Part shown: positions 24,902 through 33,195 of the stretch, in pieces
Layout: each line of letters starts with the position of its first letter
Numbering within the stretch: the stretch's first letter is position 1
Origin: JAHEEL01 sp963700375
GTDB lineage: Bacteria > Actinomycetota > Acidimicrobiia > Spongiisociales > UBA5794
DNA: 64,000 bases
Assembly (NCBI GenBank): GCA_963700375.1
Contig: CAVOXF010000001.1
Coordinates: 124,001-188,000 of the forward strand
Direction: 5' to 3'
Program-made: the position numbers and the translations under genes
Notes under the pieces: model-generated
Database searches by the model: none
The model's input: the letters and a program-made list of their open reading frames with translations, nothing else
What the model was told of the DNA's origin: nothing

Positions 24902-26218
24902 ATGAGCGACTACCGATACGAGACCCTGCAAGTCCACGCAGGGCAGGAACCAGCACCCGGCACCAACGCCAGGGCGGTCCCGATCTACCAGACGACGTCG
25001 TACACGTTCGACAACTCCGAGCATGGCGCGAAGCTCTTCGCCCTCGAGGAGTTCGGCAACATCTACACGCGGATCCAAAATCCGACCACCGACGTCTTCG
25101 AGAAGCGCATCGCAGCACTCGAGGGCGGCGTCGCAGCCGTCGCGACGTCGAGCGGACAGGCCGCCCAGTTCACCGCCCTGACGACGCTCGCCGAGGCGGG
25201 CGACAACATCGTGTCGACGTCGTACCTCTATGGCGGGACATACAACCAGTTCAAAGTGACGTTTGATCGCATCGGCATCGAGGTCCGGTTCGTCGAAGGT
25301 GACGACCCCGAGGATTTCGCGGCACTCATCGATGACAGGACCAAGGCGCTCTACGTCGAGTCGATCGGGAACCCCCGATTCAACATCGCCGACCTGCCGG
25401 AACTCGCACGGGTCGCCCACGATGCCGGTGTGCCTCTCGTGGTCGACAACACGTTCGGCGCTGCCGGCTACCTCTGCCGGCCGATCGACCACGGCGCCGA
25501 CATCGTGGTGGCGTCGGCGACAAAGTGGATCGGCGGACACGGAACATCGATCGGCGGCATCATCGTGGATTCCGGGAACTTCAACTGGTCGAACGGACGG
25601 TTCCCCACATTCACCGAACCGTCACCCGGCTATCACGGACTGAAGTTCGCAGAGACATTCGGCCCCGACGGACCGTTTGGCAACATCGCCTTCGCAATCC
25701 GAGTCAGGGTTGAAGGACTCCGCGACATCGGTGCGTGCTTGAGCCCCTTCAACGCCTTCCTGCTCCTCCAGGGCGTTGAGACGCTGTCACTGCGGGTCCA
25801 GCGGCATGTCGACAACGCCCTCGAACTCGCCACCTGGCTCAAGAACCAGCCGCTCGTCGAGTGGGTGAACTACCCGGGGCTCGAAGACCATCCGGACCAC
25901 GCCGCGGCGAAGCGTCTCCTCACCAACGGCTTCGGATCAGTGCTCTCGTTCGGCATCAAGGGAGGGCCGAAGGCCGCTCAGCGGTTCATCAACTCGGTTG
26001 AGTTGGCGTCCCATCTCGCCAACGTGGGCGACGCGAAGACGCTGGTGATTCACCCCGCGTCGACAACACATCAGCAGCTCGACGCCGCCGAACAACAGTC
26101 CGCAGGCGTCACCGATGACCTCATCCGGGTCTCGGTCGGCATCGAGCACATCGATGACATCATCGCGGACTTCGACACCGCCTTCGCTCGGGCCGGGCTC
26201 GATGAGGCAGCCGCATGA
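24902..26218 (+). CDS. metY: O-acetylhomoserine sulfhydrylase
   Basis: A 438-residue Cys/Met-metabolism PLP enzyme. It makes homocysteine from O-acetylhomoserine and sulfide (direct sulfhydrylation). Visible motifs are the opening YRYETLQVHAGQEPAPGTNARAVPIYQTTSY, the cofactor-contact RIQNPTTDVFEKRIAALEGG, the PLP lysine in SATKWIGGHGTSIGG, and the C-terminal VIHPASTTHQQL. The long form (about 430 residues) separates it from cystathionine gamma-synthase. GGGAGGGAACC precedes ATG 24902. It overlaps metX (ATGA) and lies behind the Met-leader attenuator. Confidence 0.94.
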   Translation: MSDYRYETLQVHAGQEPAPGTNARAVPIYQTTSYTFDNSEHGAKLFALEEFGNIYTRIQNPTTDVFEKRIAALEGGVAAVATSSGQAAQFTALTTLAEAGDNIVSTSYLYGGTYNQFKVTFDRIGIEVRFVEGDDPEDFAALIDDRTKALYVESIGNPRFNIADLPELARVAHDAGVPLVVDNTFGAAGYLCRPIDHGADIVVASATKWIGGHGTSIGGIIVDSGNFNWSNGRFPTFTEPSPGYHGLKFAETFGPDGPFGNIAFAIRVRVEGLRDIGACLSPFNAFLLLQGVETLSLRVQRHVDNALELATWLKNQPLVEWVNYPGLEDHPDHAAAKRLLTNGFGSVLSFGIKGGPKAAQRFINSVELASHLANVGDAKTLVIHPASTTHQQLDAAEQQSAGVTDDLIRVSVGIEHIDDIIADFDTAFARAGLDEAAA

Positions 26219-27264
26219 CGACCGGGTTCATCGACCTCCCCGGAATCTTCCCCCTCGAAGGCGGCGGCCACCTCGACGGCGTGAGGGTTGCCTACCGGAC
26301 GTGGGGCGAGCCCCAGACCGAGGCAACGCTGATCTGCCACGCGCTCACCGGCTCCGCGGACGCGGACGACTGGTGGGAGGGGCTCTTCGGCCGGGGAAGG
26401 GTGTTTGACCCTTCGCGTGACTACATCGTGGCCGCGAACGTGCTGGGCGGCTGCTCTGGGACGACCGGCCCTACGAGCCTCCAACCAGGGCGCCTCGCAC
26501 CCTACGGGCCGGAGTTCCCGGACATCTCGGTCCGGGACATGGTCCGACTCCAGGCGCTGCTCCTCGACCACATCGGCGTTGAGCGGCTCCGGCTGGTCAT
26601 CGGCGGGTCGATGGGAGGGATGCAGACGCTCGAGTGGTCGCTCATGTATCCCGAGCGTGTCGACGCGATCGTTCCGATCGGTATCGGCGCCGCACAGTCT
26701 CCCTGGGCCATCGGCCTGTCGGAGGCGCAGCGGCATGCGATTGTCAACGATCCATGGTTCCGGGGTGGCCACTACCGGAAGGGCCGAGGCCCGGACAACG
26801 GACTCGCCACCGCGCGGATGATCGCCATGTGCAGCTACCGCAGCCCCGAGAACTTCGCCAGTCGATTCGGACGGGTCGAGGACGAAGGCGACGGCTTCGC
26901 CGTCCAGTCGTATCTCCGTCACCAGGGCACGAAGCTCGTCGACCGCTTCGACGCGAACACCTACTTGACGCTGCTGGCGGCGATGGACGGCTACGACCTC
27001 GGCCGCGGCCGCGGACCGACCGAGGCCGTGCTGCGGCACGTGAAGACGCCCGCACTGGTCGTCGGAATCTCGTCCGACGTCCTGTATCCGGCCTCAGAAG
27101 GTGAGGCGCTCGCTCAGTCGCTCGGGAACGCGGAGTTCGCGCTGCTCGACAAACCACAGGGGCACGACGCATTCCTGATCGAGACCGACCACCTCAACGA
27201 GCTCATCGTCAACTGGCTGGAGAAGAAGGAGACCGTGCGGGCACACGAATACACCGGCGGATAG
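26215..27264 (+). CDS. metX: homoserine O-acetyltransferase
   Basis: A 349-residue alpha/beta-hydrolase-fold acyltransferase that acetylates homoserine, supplying the substrate of the upstream MetY. Motifs: CHALTGSADADDWWEG, VLGGCSGTTGP, the nucleophile Ser in VIGGSMGGMQTLEWS, then Asp in GISSDVLYP and His in GHDAFLIE as the rest of the triad. ATG 26215 overlaps the metY stop as ATGA, so the two enzymes are coupled. Whether the acyl donor is acetyl- or succinyl-CoA is not certain from sequence alone; MetY pairing favours acetyl. Confidence 0.93.
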   Translation: MTTGFIDLPGIFPLEGGGHLDGVRVAYRTWGEPQTEATLICHALTGSADADDWWEGLFGRGRVFDPSRDYIVAANVLGGCSGTTGPTSLQPGRLAPYGPEFPDISVRDMVRLQALLLDHIGVERLRLVIGGSMGGMQTLEWSLMYPERVDAIVPIGIGAAQSPWAIGLSEAQRHAIVNDPWFRGGHYRKGRGPDNGLATARMIAMCSYRSPENFASRFGRVEDEGDGFAVQSYLRHQGTKLVDRFDANTYLTLLAAMDGYDLGRGRGPTEAVLRHVKTPALVVGISSDVLYPASEGEALAQSLGNAEFALLDKPQGHDAFLIETDHLNELIVNWLEKKETVRAHEYTGG

Positions 27265-27290
27265 GGCCGTCCCGGAATCCGCGAGGCGGT

Positions 27291-27788
27291 CTACGCGCCG
27301 GCGCTGGACCGTGCCACGGATAGGTCGTTGCATGCCTCGCAGACCGACTGCGGCACCAGACCCACCGCCATGAGCACGGCGAAGACCCGACAGCCGACAC
27401 AGAACGCGAAGACCGATTCGAGCGTCGCCGCTACGCCGATCGCCGCGACGAGGACGAACGCCAGCGTGTCGAAGCCCCCCAGGTAGGCGGCGAGACCACT
27501 CACCGACAAGACCGCCCCCATCCCCTGAGCGAACCGCTTTGGCGGCCCGGGTACCGGCTTGACCGGCACATGGAACTGCGGAACAACCACCCGATTCACG
27601 AGCTGCGCCAACGGGGACAGCGTCGGCCCCGTCAGGACGCGGGCCACGAATCCGTAGGCGAGCGCAGCGAGCACGGGTCCGCTCCCGGTCACGAGGTAGA
27701 CGGCGACCATCATGGCCACGCCACCCGCGATCAACCGGGCCGCGTTCTCGTTGACAGGATCCGGATAGCGAAAGAGCCCTGGCTTCAT
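27291..27788 (-). CDS. DUF4395 membrane protein
   Basis: A 165-residue membrane protein starting FRYPDPVNENAARLIAGG, the DUF4395 hallmark. It has four hydrophobic helices and two cysteine pairs near the C-terminus (CVGC, CEAC). DUF4395 proteins are often next to sulfur-transfer or thioredoxin-like genes, and here it is convergent with metYX. The cysteine pairs suggest redox or sulfur chemistry at the membrane; function unproven. Confidence 0.82.
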   Translation of the reverse strand: MKPGLFRYPDPVNENAARLIAGGVAMMVAVYLVTGSGPVLAALAYGFVARVLTGPTLSPLAQLVNRVVVPQFHVPVKPVPGPPKRFAQGMGAVLSVSGLAAYLGGFDTLAFVLVAAIGVAATLESVFAFCVGCRVFAVLMAVGLVPQSVCEACNDLSVARSSAGA

Positions 27789-27931
27789 TGCGGCCCCAAC
27801 ATAGAGCGCGCCGGTTCTATTCCTCCTCTCATTCCTTCCCCTCGGGAGGTGGCGGCGGCAATGCAGATTCGTTGCCGGTGACGGCAGGGGTCACTCGCGT
27901 GCGAGAGCCCCGAGACACCCCCTCCGTCGTC

Positions 27932-27995
27932 GCTGAGTCGCGTCACCCGTCCCTCGGCCGAGGGGGAGGATCGGACTGGCGACCGGCGACTCAGC
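27932..27995. repeat. long inverted repeat in the aceE upstream region
   Basis: GCTGAGTCGC (27932-27941) pairs perfectly with GCGACTCAGC (27986-27995). The intervening sequence holds a second palindrome, CCCTCGGCCGAGGG (27951-27964). It lies 69 bases before the aceE start in a 275-bp non-coding stretch otherwise without recognised content. It could be a leader structure or an operator. Confidence 0.45.
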
Positions 27996-28063
27996 CGATA
28001 TCCGTCGCTCAAGAATCCACATCTCGGTACGCTCACGAGCCTCCACACAAACGAGTCATAGGT

Positions 28064-30769
28064 ATGAGCGAACCACCCACCTTCATTGACGGATACACCG
28101 GACCGCGCCCAGACACCGATCCCACCGAAACGGCGGAGTGGCTCGACGCCTTCGACTCGGTTATTGCAACTGACGGGCCGAATCGCGCGCAGTATCTGGT
28201 CGCACGCCTCCTCCAGGAAGCGACGCGGAACCACATCGCGGTGCCGGGAGCGGTTTCGACGCCCTATGTCAACACGATTCCGCCCGAAGAAGAGGCACCG
28301 TTCCCCGGTGACGCGCAGCTCGAGAAGCGGATCCGTCGGTTCATCCGCTGGAACGCCGCGGTCATGGTCATTCGCGCCAACCGCGCCGCCCCCGGCATCG
28401 GCGGGCACCTCTCGACCTTTGCCTCGTCTGCAACCCTCTACGAGGTTGGCTACAACCACTTCTTCCGCGGCACCGCTGACGGACATCCGGGGGACCACAT
28501 CTACTTCCAGGGCCATGCCGCCCCCGGTGTGTACGCCCGTGCCTTCCTCGAAGGCCGTCTCGACGAGGATGATCTCGATCGGTTCCGTCGCGAGATCGGC
28601 GAACCCGGTCTGTCGAGCTACCCCCACCCCCGTCTCATGCCCGACTTCTGGGAGTACCCAACGGTCTCGATGGGGCTCGGACCGATCAACTCGATCTATC
28701 ACGCCCAGTTCCTCAAGTACCTCGAGAACCGTGGCCTCGACGACACGGCGGGTTCGCGCGTGTGGTCCTTCCTCGGCGACGGCGAGACCGACGAGCCCGA
28801 GACGCTCGGTTCGATCTCCCTCGCCGGTCGCGAGAAGCTCGACAACCTGACCTGGGTCATCAACTGCAACCTGCAACGCCTCGACGGCCCGGTACGCGGG
28901 AACGGGAAGATCATCCAAGAGCTCGAAGCGATGTTCCGCGGTGCCGGATGGAACGTCATCAAGGTCATCTGGGGCTCCGGTTGGGACCCGTTGCTCGCTC
29001 GCGATACCGAGGGCATCCTCATCGACAAGATGAATACCACGGTCGACGGTGAGTTCCAGCGCTACAAGGCCGAATCCGGCGCGTATGTCCGCGAGCACTT
29101 CTTCGGACCCGATCCGCGGCTCCGCGAGCTCGTTCGTGACATGACCGACGACGATCTGTGGGCCCTGCGCCGCGGGGGTCTCGACTACCGCAAGATCTAC
29201 TCGGCCTACAAGCGGGCGACCGAGTCGAAGGGCGCGCCGACCGTGATCCTCGCCAAGACGATCAAGGGCTGGACGCTCGGCCCCCAGGTGCAAGGCAGGA
29301 ACGCGACCCACTCCGTCAAGAACCTCACGGGCGACCAACTCGTCGGCCTGCGCGACTTGCTGTCGCTGAACGAGGAGATCCCGGACGAGGCACTCGAACT
29401 CGACCATCCTCCGTACTACCGGCCCCCGGTCGACTCGCCGGAGTATCGCTACCTGACCGAACGGCGCGCGGCGCTCAACGGACCGGTTCCGAGCCGAACG
29501 CTCGAGATCCGTACGCCAATCGAGATGCCGAGCCACGATGTCTTCGCCGACTTCGATGGCGGATCGGGCGACGCCGAAGCATCAACAACCAGCGTGTTCA
29601 CCCGCCTCCTGCGGAGCCTGGCCCGCGATGAGAAGTTCGGTCGCCGCGTCGTCCCGATCATCCCCGACGAGGGACGCACCTTCGGGATGGACGCCTTGTT
29701 CAAGGAACTGAAGATCTACGCCTCACAGGGTCAGCTGTACGAACCGGTCGACCACAGCCTGATCCTTTCGTACAAGGAGTCGCAGTCCGGGCAGATCCTC
29801 GAGCAAGGCATCACCGAAGCAGGGTCGACGGCGAGTTGGATCGCCGCGGGAACGTCGTATGCCACGCGCGGCGTGCCGATGGTCCCGTTCTACACCTACT
29901 ACTCCATGTTCGGGTTCCAGCGGGTCGGTGACCTGTTGTGGGCCGCATCGGACTCTCGCGCACGCGGATTCCTGCTCGGCGCGACATCGGGCCGCACGAC
30001 GCTCCTTGGCGAGGGCCTCCAGCATCAGGACGGCCACAGCCACGTGCTCGCCTCGGTCATCCCCGCATGCGAGGCGTACGACCCGGCGTTCGCCTACGAG
30101 ATCGCAACGATCATCGAACACGGCCTGAAGCGCATGTACGTCGACAACGAAGACGTCTACTACTACCTCACGTTGTACAACGAAAACTACGCGCAACCTC
30201 CGAAACCGGAGGGTTCGGATCAGGGGATCATCGACGGACTCTACAAGTGGTCATCGGCGCCGACCGGCACGAAGTACCGGGCGACGATCCTGTTCTCCGG
30301 GCCGGCGCACTCAGCGGCTCGCGAGGCGCAGACGATCCTCGCCGAGGAATACGGCGTCGGCGCAGAACTGTGGAGCGTCACCTCGTACAAGCGGCTGCGC
30401 GAAGAGGCGATGTCCGTTGATCGGTGGAACTACCTGCACCCCGGTGAGGGACCCCGGGTCCCGTTGGTCACGCGCCAGCTCGAAGGCACACTCGGTCCGG
30501 TGATCGCCGTCACCGACTACATGCGGACCGTCCCGGATCAGATTTCCCGCTGGGTGCCCCGGTCGTACGCATCGCTGGGGACCGATGGCTACGGGCGCAG
30601 CGACACGCGTGAGTCCCTCCGCGAGTTCTTCGAGACCGACGCCAACCATGTTGTGGTTGCGACGCTGTCTGCGCTCGCCCGCGACCAGCGGATCGATCCG
30701 AGCGTCGTGCGCGAGGCAATCGAGCGTACGGGCATCGACCCCCACGTCGGCGACCCCTGGACCCGCTGA
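28064..30769 (+). CDS. aceE: pyruvate dehydrogenase E1 component, homodimeric type
   Basis: A 901-residue thiamine-diphosphate enzyme that decarboxylates pyruvate and acetylates the E2 lipoyl domain. Visible are the N-terminal RWNAAVMVIRANRAAPGIGGHLS, the ThDP/Mg motif GDGETDEPE with NCNLQRLDGPVRGNGK, the middle-domain QGITEAGSTASWIAAGTSYA and YYSMFGFQRVGDLLWAA, and the C-terminal domain FGRSDTR-like GYGRSDTRESLREFFE. Length matches AceE (about 890-920). The start is ATG 28064; the frame stays open upstream but loses similarity. It is monocistronic here, with no E2/E3 gene adjacent, as is usual for actinobacterial aceE. Confidence 0.95.
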   Translation: MSEPPTFIDGYTGPRPDTDPTETAEWLDAFDSVIATDGPNRAQYLVARLLQEATRNHIAVPGAVSTPYVNTIPPEEEAPFPGDAQLEKRIRRFIRWNAAVMVIRANRAAPGIGGHLSTFASSATLYEVGYNHFFRGTADGHPGDHIYFQGHAAPGVYARAFLEGRLDEDDLDRFRREIGEPGLSSYPHPRLMPDFWEYPTVSMGLGPINSIYHAQFLKYLENRGLDDTAGSRVWSFLGDGETDEPETLGSISLAGREKLDNLTWVINCNLQRLDGPVRGNGKIIQELEAMFRGAGWNVIKVIWGSGWDPLLARDTEGILIDKMNTTVDGEFQRYKAESGAYVREHFFGPDPRLRELVRDMTDDDLWALRRGGLDYRKIYSAYKRATESKGAPTVILAKTIKGWTLGPQVQGRNATHSVKNLTGDQLVGLRDLLSLNEEIPDEALELDHPPYYRPPVDSPEYRYLTERRAALNGPVPSRTLEIRTPIEMPSHDVFADFDGGSGDAEASTTSVFTRLLRSLARDEKFGRRVVPIIPDEGRTFGMDALFKELKIYASQGQLYEPVDHSLILSYKESQSGQILEQGITEAGSTASWIAAGTSYATRGVPMVPFYTYYSMFGFQRVGDLLWAASDSRARGFLLGATSGRTTLLGEGLQHQDGHSHVLASVIPACEAYDPAFAYEIATIIEHGLKRMYVDNEDVYYYLTLYNENYAQPPKPEGSDQGIIDGLYKWSSAPTGTKYRATILFSGPAHSAAREAQTILAEEYGVGAELWSVTSYKRLREEAMSVDRWNYLHPGEGPRVPLVTRQLEGTLGPVIAVTDYMRTVPDQISRWVPRSYASLGTDGYGRSDTRESLREFFETDANHVVVATLSALARDQRIDPSVVREAIERTGIDPHVGDPWTR

Positions 30770-30818
30770 CCCGCCGCCGCCTGAGGGGCCAGTCGGCGGC
30801 CCGACGGTCCGGTTGGTG

Positions 30819-30844
30819 TGAGTGAGTACTCACTCATGTATACT
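30819..30844 (+). promoter_or_regulatory. TetR operator palindrome and -10 of the tetR-ABC operon
   Basis: An 18-bp perfect palindrome TGAGTGAGTACTCACTCA (30819-30836) lies directly before a -10 hexamer TATACT (30839-30844). Transcription would start at about 30851, the G of the GTG start codon. A bound repressor would block polymerase, consistent with autorepression by the TetR protein. Confidence 0.75.
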
Positions 30845-30850
30845 GCGCTC

Positions 30851-31465
30851 GTGACCGAGAAGCACGAACGCGCAGAACCGCTGCCGGCCGACGACCGTCG
30901 CCGGGCGATCGTCGAGGCTGTCATCCCTCTCCTGTTGGAGATGGGGCCGACGATCACGACACGCGAAATGGCGGAAGCGGCCGGTATCGCAGAGGGAACG
31001 ATCTTCCGCGTGTTCCCCGACAAGACATCGGTGATTCACGAAGCCGTCAAAGCCAGCATGGATCCGCAGCAGATCAAACTGGCTATCGGAGCGATTCCTG
31101 CGACCGATCCCCTCCCCGACCAACTCGAAGCAGCAGCAGCCGTCCTCGTGGAACGCTCCGAGCGGGTTGCCGCACTCGTCGGGATGCTGCGCGCCGCCGG
31201 TTCTCCGGGCGGCGACCCCCCTTCGGGTGCACGGCAGTACGTGATGGACGCGAACACCGCGATCCTCCGCGTCCTCACCGAACTGTTCGAGCGCAACCGT
31301 GACGCTATCCGCATCGACCCGCGCCAGGCTGCAATCGCATTCCGGGGCTTCGTGTTCGCAAGCGCCCACCCGTTGGTTGCCGCAGCCGAAAGGCCGGTCG
31401 CTCGAGAGATCGTCGACGTGCTGATGCACGGCATCGCGGCCTCACCCGAGAGTGCCGTGACCTGA
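30851..31465 (+). CDS. TetR/AcrR family repressor of the adjacent ABC exporter
   Basis: A 204-residue TetR protein. The N-terminal helix-turn-helix reads ITTREMAEAAGIAEGTIFRVFPDK and the helical ligand domain follows. I start it at GTG 30851, the predicted transcription start, giving a leaderless mRNA; an upstream ATG at 30836 would lie inside the operator and promoter. Its stop overlaps the start of the first ABC gene (TGATG at 31465). It probably senses an exported compound and derepresses the operon. Ligand unknown. Confidence 0.85.
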   Translation: MTEKHERAEPLPADDRRRAIVEAVIPLLLEMGPTITTREMAEAAGIAEGTIFRVFPDKTSVIHEAVKASMDPQQIKLAIGAIPATDPLPDQLEAAAAVLVERSERVAALVGMLRAAGSPGGDPPSGARQYVMDANTAILRVLTELFERNRDAIRIDPRQAAIAFRGFVFASAHPLVAAAERPVAREIVDVLMHGIAASPESAVT

Positions 31466-33195
31466 TGCTGTACCGTCTTCTCCGCCGGTACGTCAGGCCG
31501 TACACCCGCGAGATCGTGATCGTGGTCGTGCTTCAGACCGTCGGTACGATCGCGGCCCTCTACCTGCCAACGCTCAACGCCGACATCATCGACAACGGCG
31601 TCGTTCGCGGCGACACCGACTACATCATTCGGATCGGCTCGTGGATGCTGGTCGTGTCGCTCATCCAGGCGGCGACCACGATCACCGCCGTCTACTTCGG
31701 CGCGCGGACCGCAATGGCGTTCGGCCGTGACGTACGATCGGGCATCTTCCACCGCGTGATCGAGTTCTCCAATCGTGAGATGGCTCGCTTCGGTGCACCG
31801 TCGCTGTTGACCCGCAACACAAACGACGTGCAACAGATTCAGATGCTGGTCCTGACGACCTTCACGATGCTGATCGCAGCCCCGATCATGATGGTCGGCG
31901 GCGTCTTCATGGCGCTGCGAGAGGATGTCGGCCTGGCGTGGCTGGTCGCCGTCACGGTGCTGGTGCTCGTCGTGATCATCGGATTCCTGGTGACACGCAT
32001 GGTGCCCGGTTTCCGGCTCATGCAGCGACGCCTCGACACCGTCAACAAGGTCCTTCGCGAGCAGATCGGCGGCATCCGCGTGGTGCGTGCGTTCGTTCGA
32101 GAACCCGTCGAGACCGAGCGGTTCGCCGCAGCCAACCTGGATCTGACCACGGTCTCGATCAGGGTCGGCCGCTGGATGGCAGCGATCTTCCCGGCGGTGA
32201 TGCTGGTGATGAACCTTTCGAGCGTGGCCGTGCTCTGGTTCGGTGGCCTCAGGGTCGATGCCGGAGCGATGCAGATCGGCTCGCTGACGGCCTTCTTGTC
32301 GTATCTCATTCAGATTCTGATGGCCGTGATGATGTCGACGTTCATGTTCATGCTCCTCCCCCGCGCCTCGGTCTCCGCCGACCGCATCGGTGAGGTGCTC
32401 GACACCGAACCGTCCGTGATTCCGCCGACCGACGGAGTGACAGACCTGGTCCGCCACAGCACGCTCGATTTCGAGGGCGTGGGGTTCCAGTATCCGGGCG
32501 CCGACCATCCGATTCTGAGCAACCTCACCTTCACCGCTCGGCCCGGCCAGACCACCGCCGTCATCGGATCGACCGGCGCCGGGAAATCCACATTGGTCAA
32601 CCTCATCCCCCGTCTCTTCGACGCCACCGCGGGCCGGGTCCTTGTCGACGGGGTCGACGTCAAGCTCATCGACCCCGACACGCTCTGGGGCAAGATCGGC
32701 CTCGTGCCCCAGAAGGTCTACTTGTTCTCAGGAACGGTTGCCTCGAACCTCCGATACGGCAAGCCCGACGCCACGGAAGAGGAGATGTGGGAGGCCCTCG
32801 AGATCGCCCAGGCGAGGGAGTTCGTCGAAGCAATGCCCGATGGTCTCGACTCGCCCATTTCCCAGGGCGGCACCAACGTCTCGGGCGGCCAGCGGCAGCG
32901 CCTTGCCATCGCTCGGGCGCTCATCCGGCAGCCCGAGGTATACCTGTTCGACGACTCGTTCTCCGCTCTCGATGTCGCAACCGACGCCAGGCTCAGACAT
33001 GCCCTCGTGGACGTGACCGCGGACGCCACGGTGGTCATCGTGGCACAGCGGGTCGCCACGATCATCGACGCGGACCAAATCGTCGTGCTCGAGCAGGGCG
33101 GGATCGTCGGCCTCGGCACGCATGAAGAGCTTCTCGAGACCTGTGCCGCCTATGCCGAAATCGTCGATTCCCAGATGGCGGTGGAGACATCATGA
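31465..33195 (+). CDS. ABC exporter half-transporter, subunit 1 (degenerate ATPase site)
   Basis: A 576-residue fused membrane-ATPase protein. Six helices span about 15-310 and the nucleotide-binding domain ~335-576 has Walker A GSTGAGKST and signature VSGGQ. The Walker B ends FDDSFSALD, with Asp in place of catalytic Glu, and the H-loop reads AQRV, with Gln in place of His. This is the non-canonical partner of a heterodimeric exporter (TM287/288, BmrCD type). It overlaps both tetR and the second subunit. Probable multidrug or lipid export. Confidence 0.88.
   Translation: MLYRLLRRYVRPYTREIVIVVVLQTVGTIAALYLPTLNADIIDNGVVRGDTDYIIRIGSWMLVVSLIQAATTITAVYFGARTAMAFGRDVRSGIFHRVIEFSNREMARFGAPSLLTRNTNDVQQIQMLVLTTFTMLIAAPIMMVGGVFMALREDVGLAWLVAVTVLVLVVIIGFLVTRMVPGFRLMQRRLDTVNKVLREQIGGIRVVRAFVREPVETERFAAANLDLTTVSIRVGRWMAAIFPAVMLVMNLSSVAVLWFGGLRVDAGAMQIGSLTAFLSYLIQILMAVMMSTFMFMLLPRASVSADRIGEVLDTEPSVIPPTDGVTDLVRHSTLDFEGVGFQYPGADHPILSNLTFTARPGQTTAVIGSTGAGKSTLVNLIPRLFDATAGRVLVDGVDVKLIDPDTLWGKIGLVPQKVYLFSGTVASNLRYGKPDATEEEMWEALEIAQAREFVEAMPDGLDSPISQGGTNVSGGQRQRLAIARALIRQPEVYLFDDSFSALDVATDARLRHALVDVTADATVVIVAQRVATIIDADQIVVLEQGGIVGLGTHEELLETCAAYAEIVDSQMAVETS

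Noticed and set aside
27850..28060. Possible c-di-AMP or TPP riboswitch before aceE
   Set aside because: I could not match the conserved loops of either class; only generic inverted repeats are visible.
27788..28063. 92-codon upstream extension of aceE
   Set aside because: The protein before ATG 28064 has no AceE similarity, and the DNA holds inverted repeats typical of a regulatory region.
27785..29536. 583-codon minus-strand frame antisense to aceE
   Set aside because: Lacks any domain and mirrors the codon bias of aceE, which is unmistakable on the plus strand.
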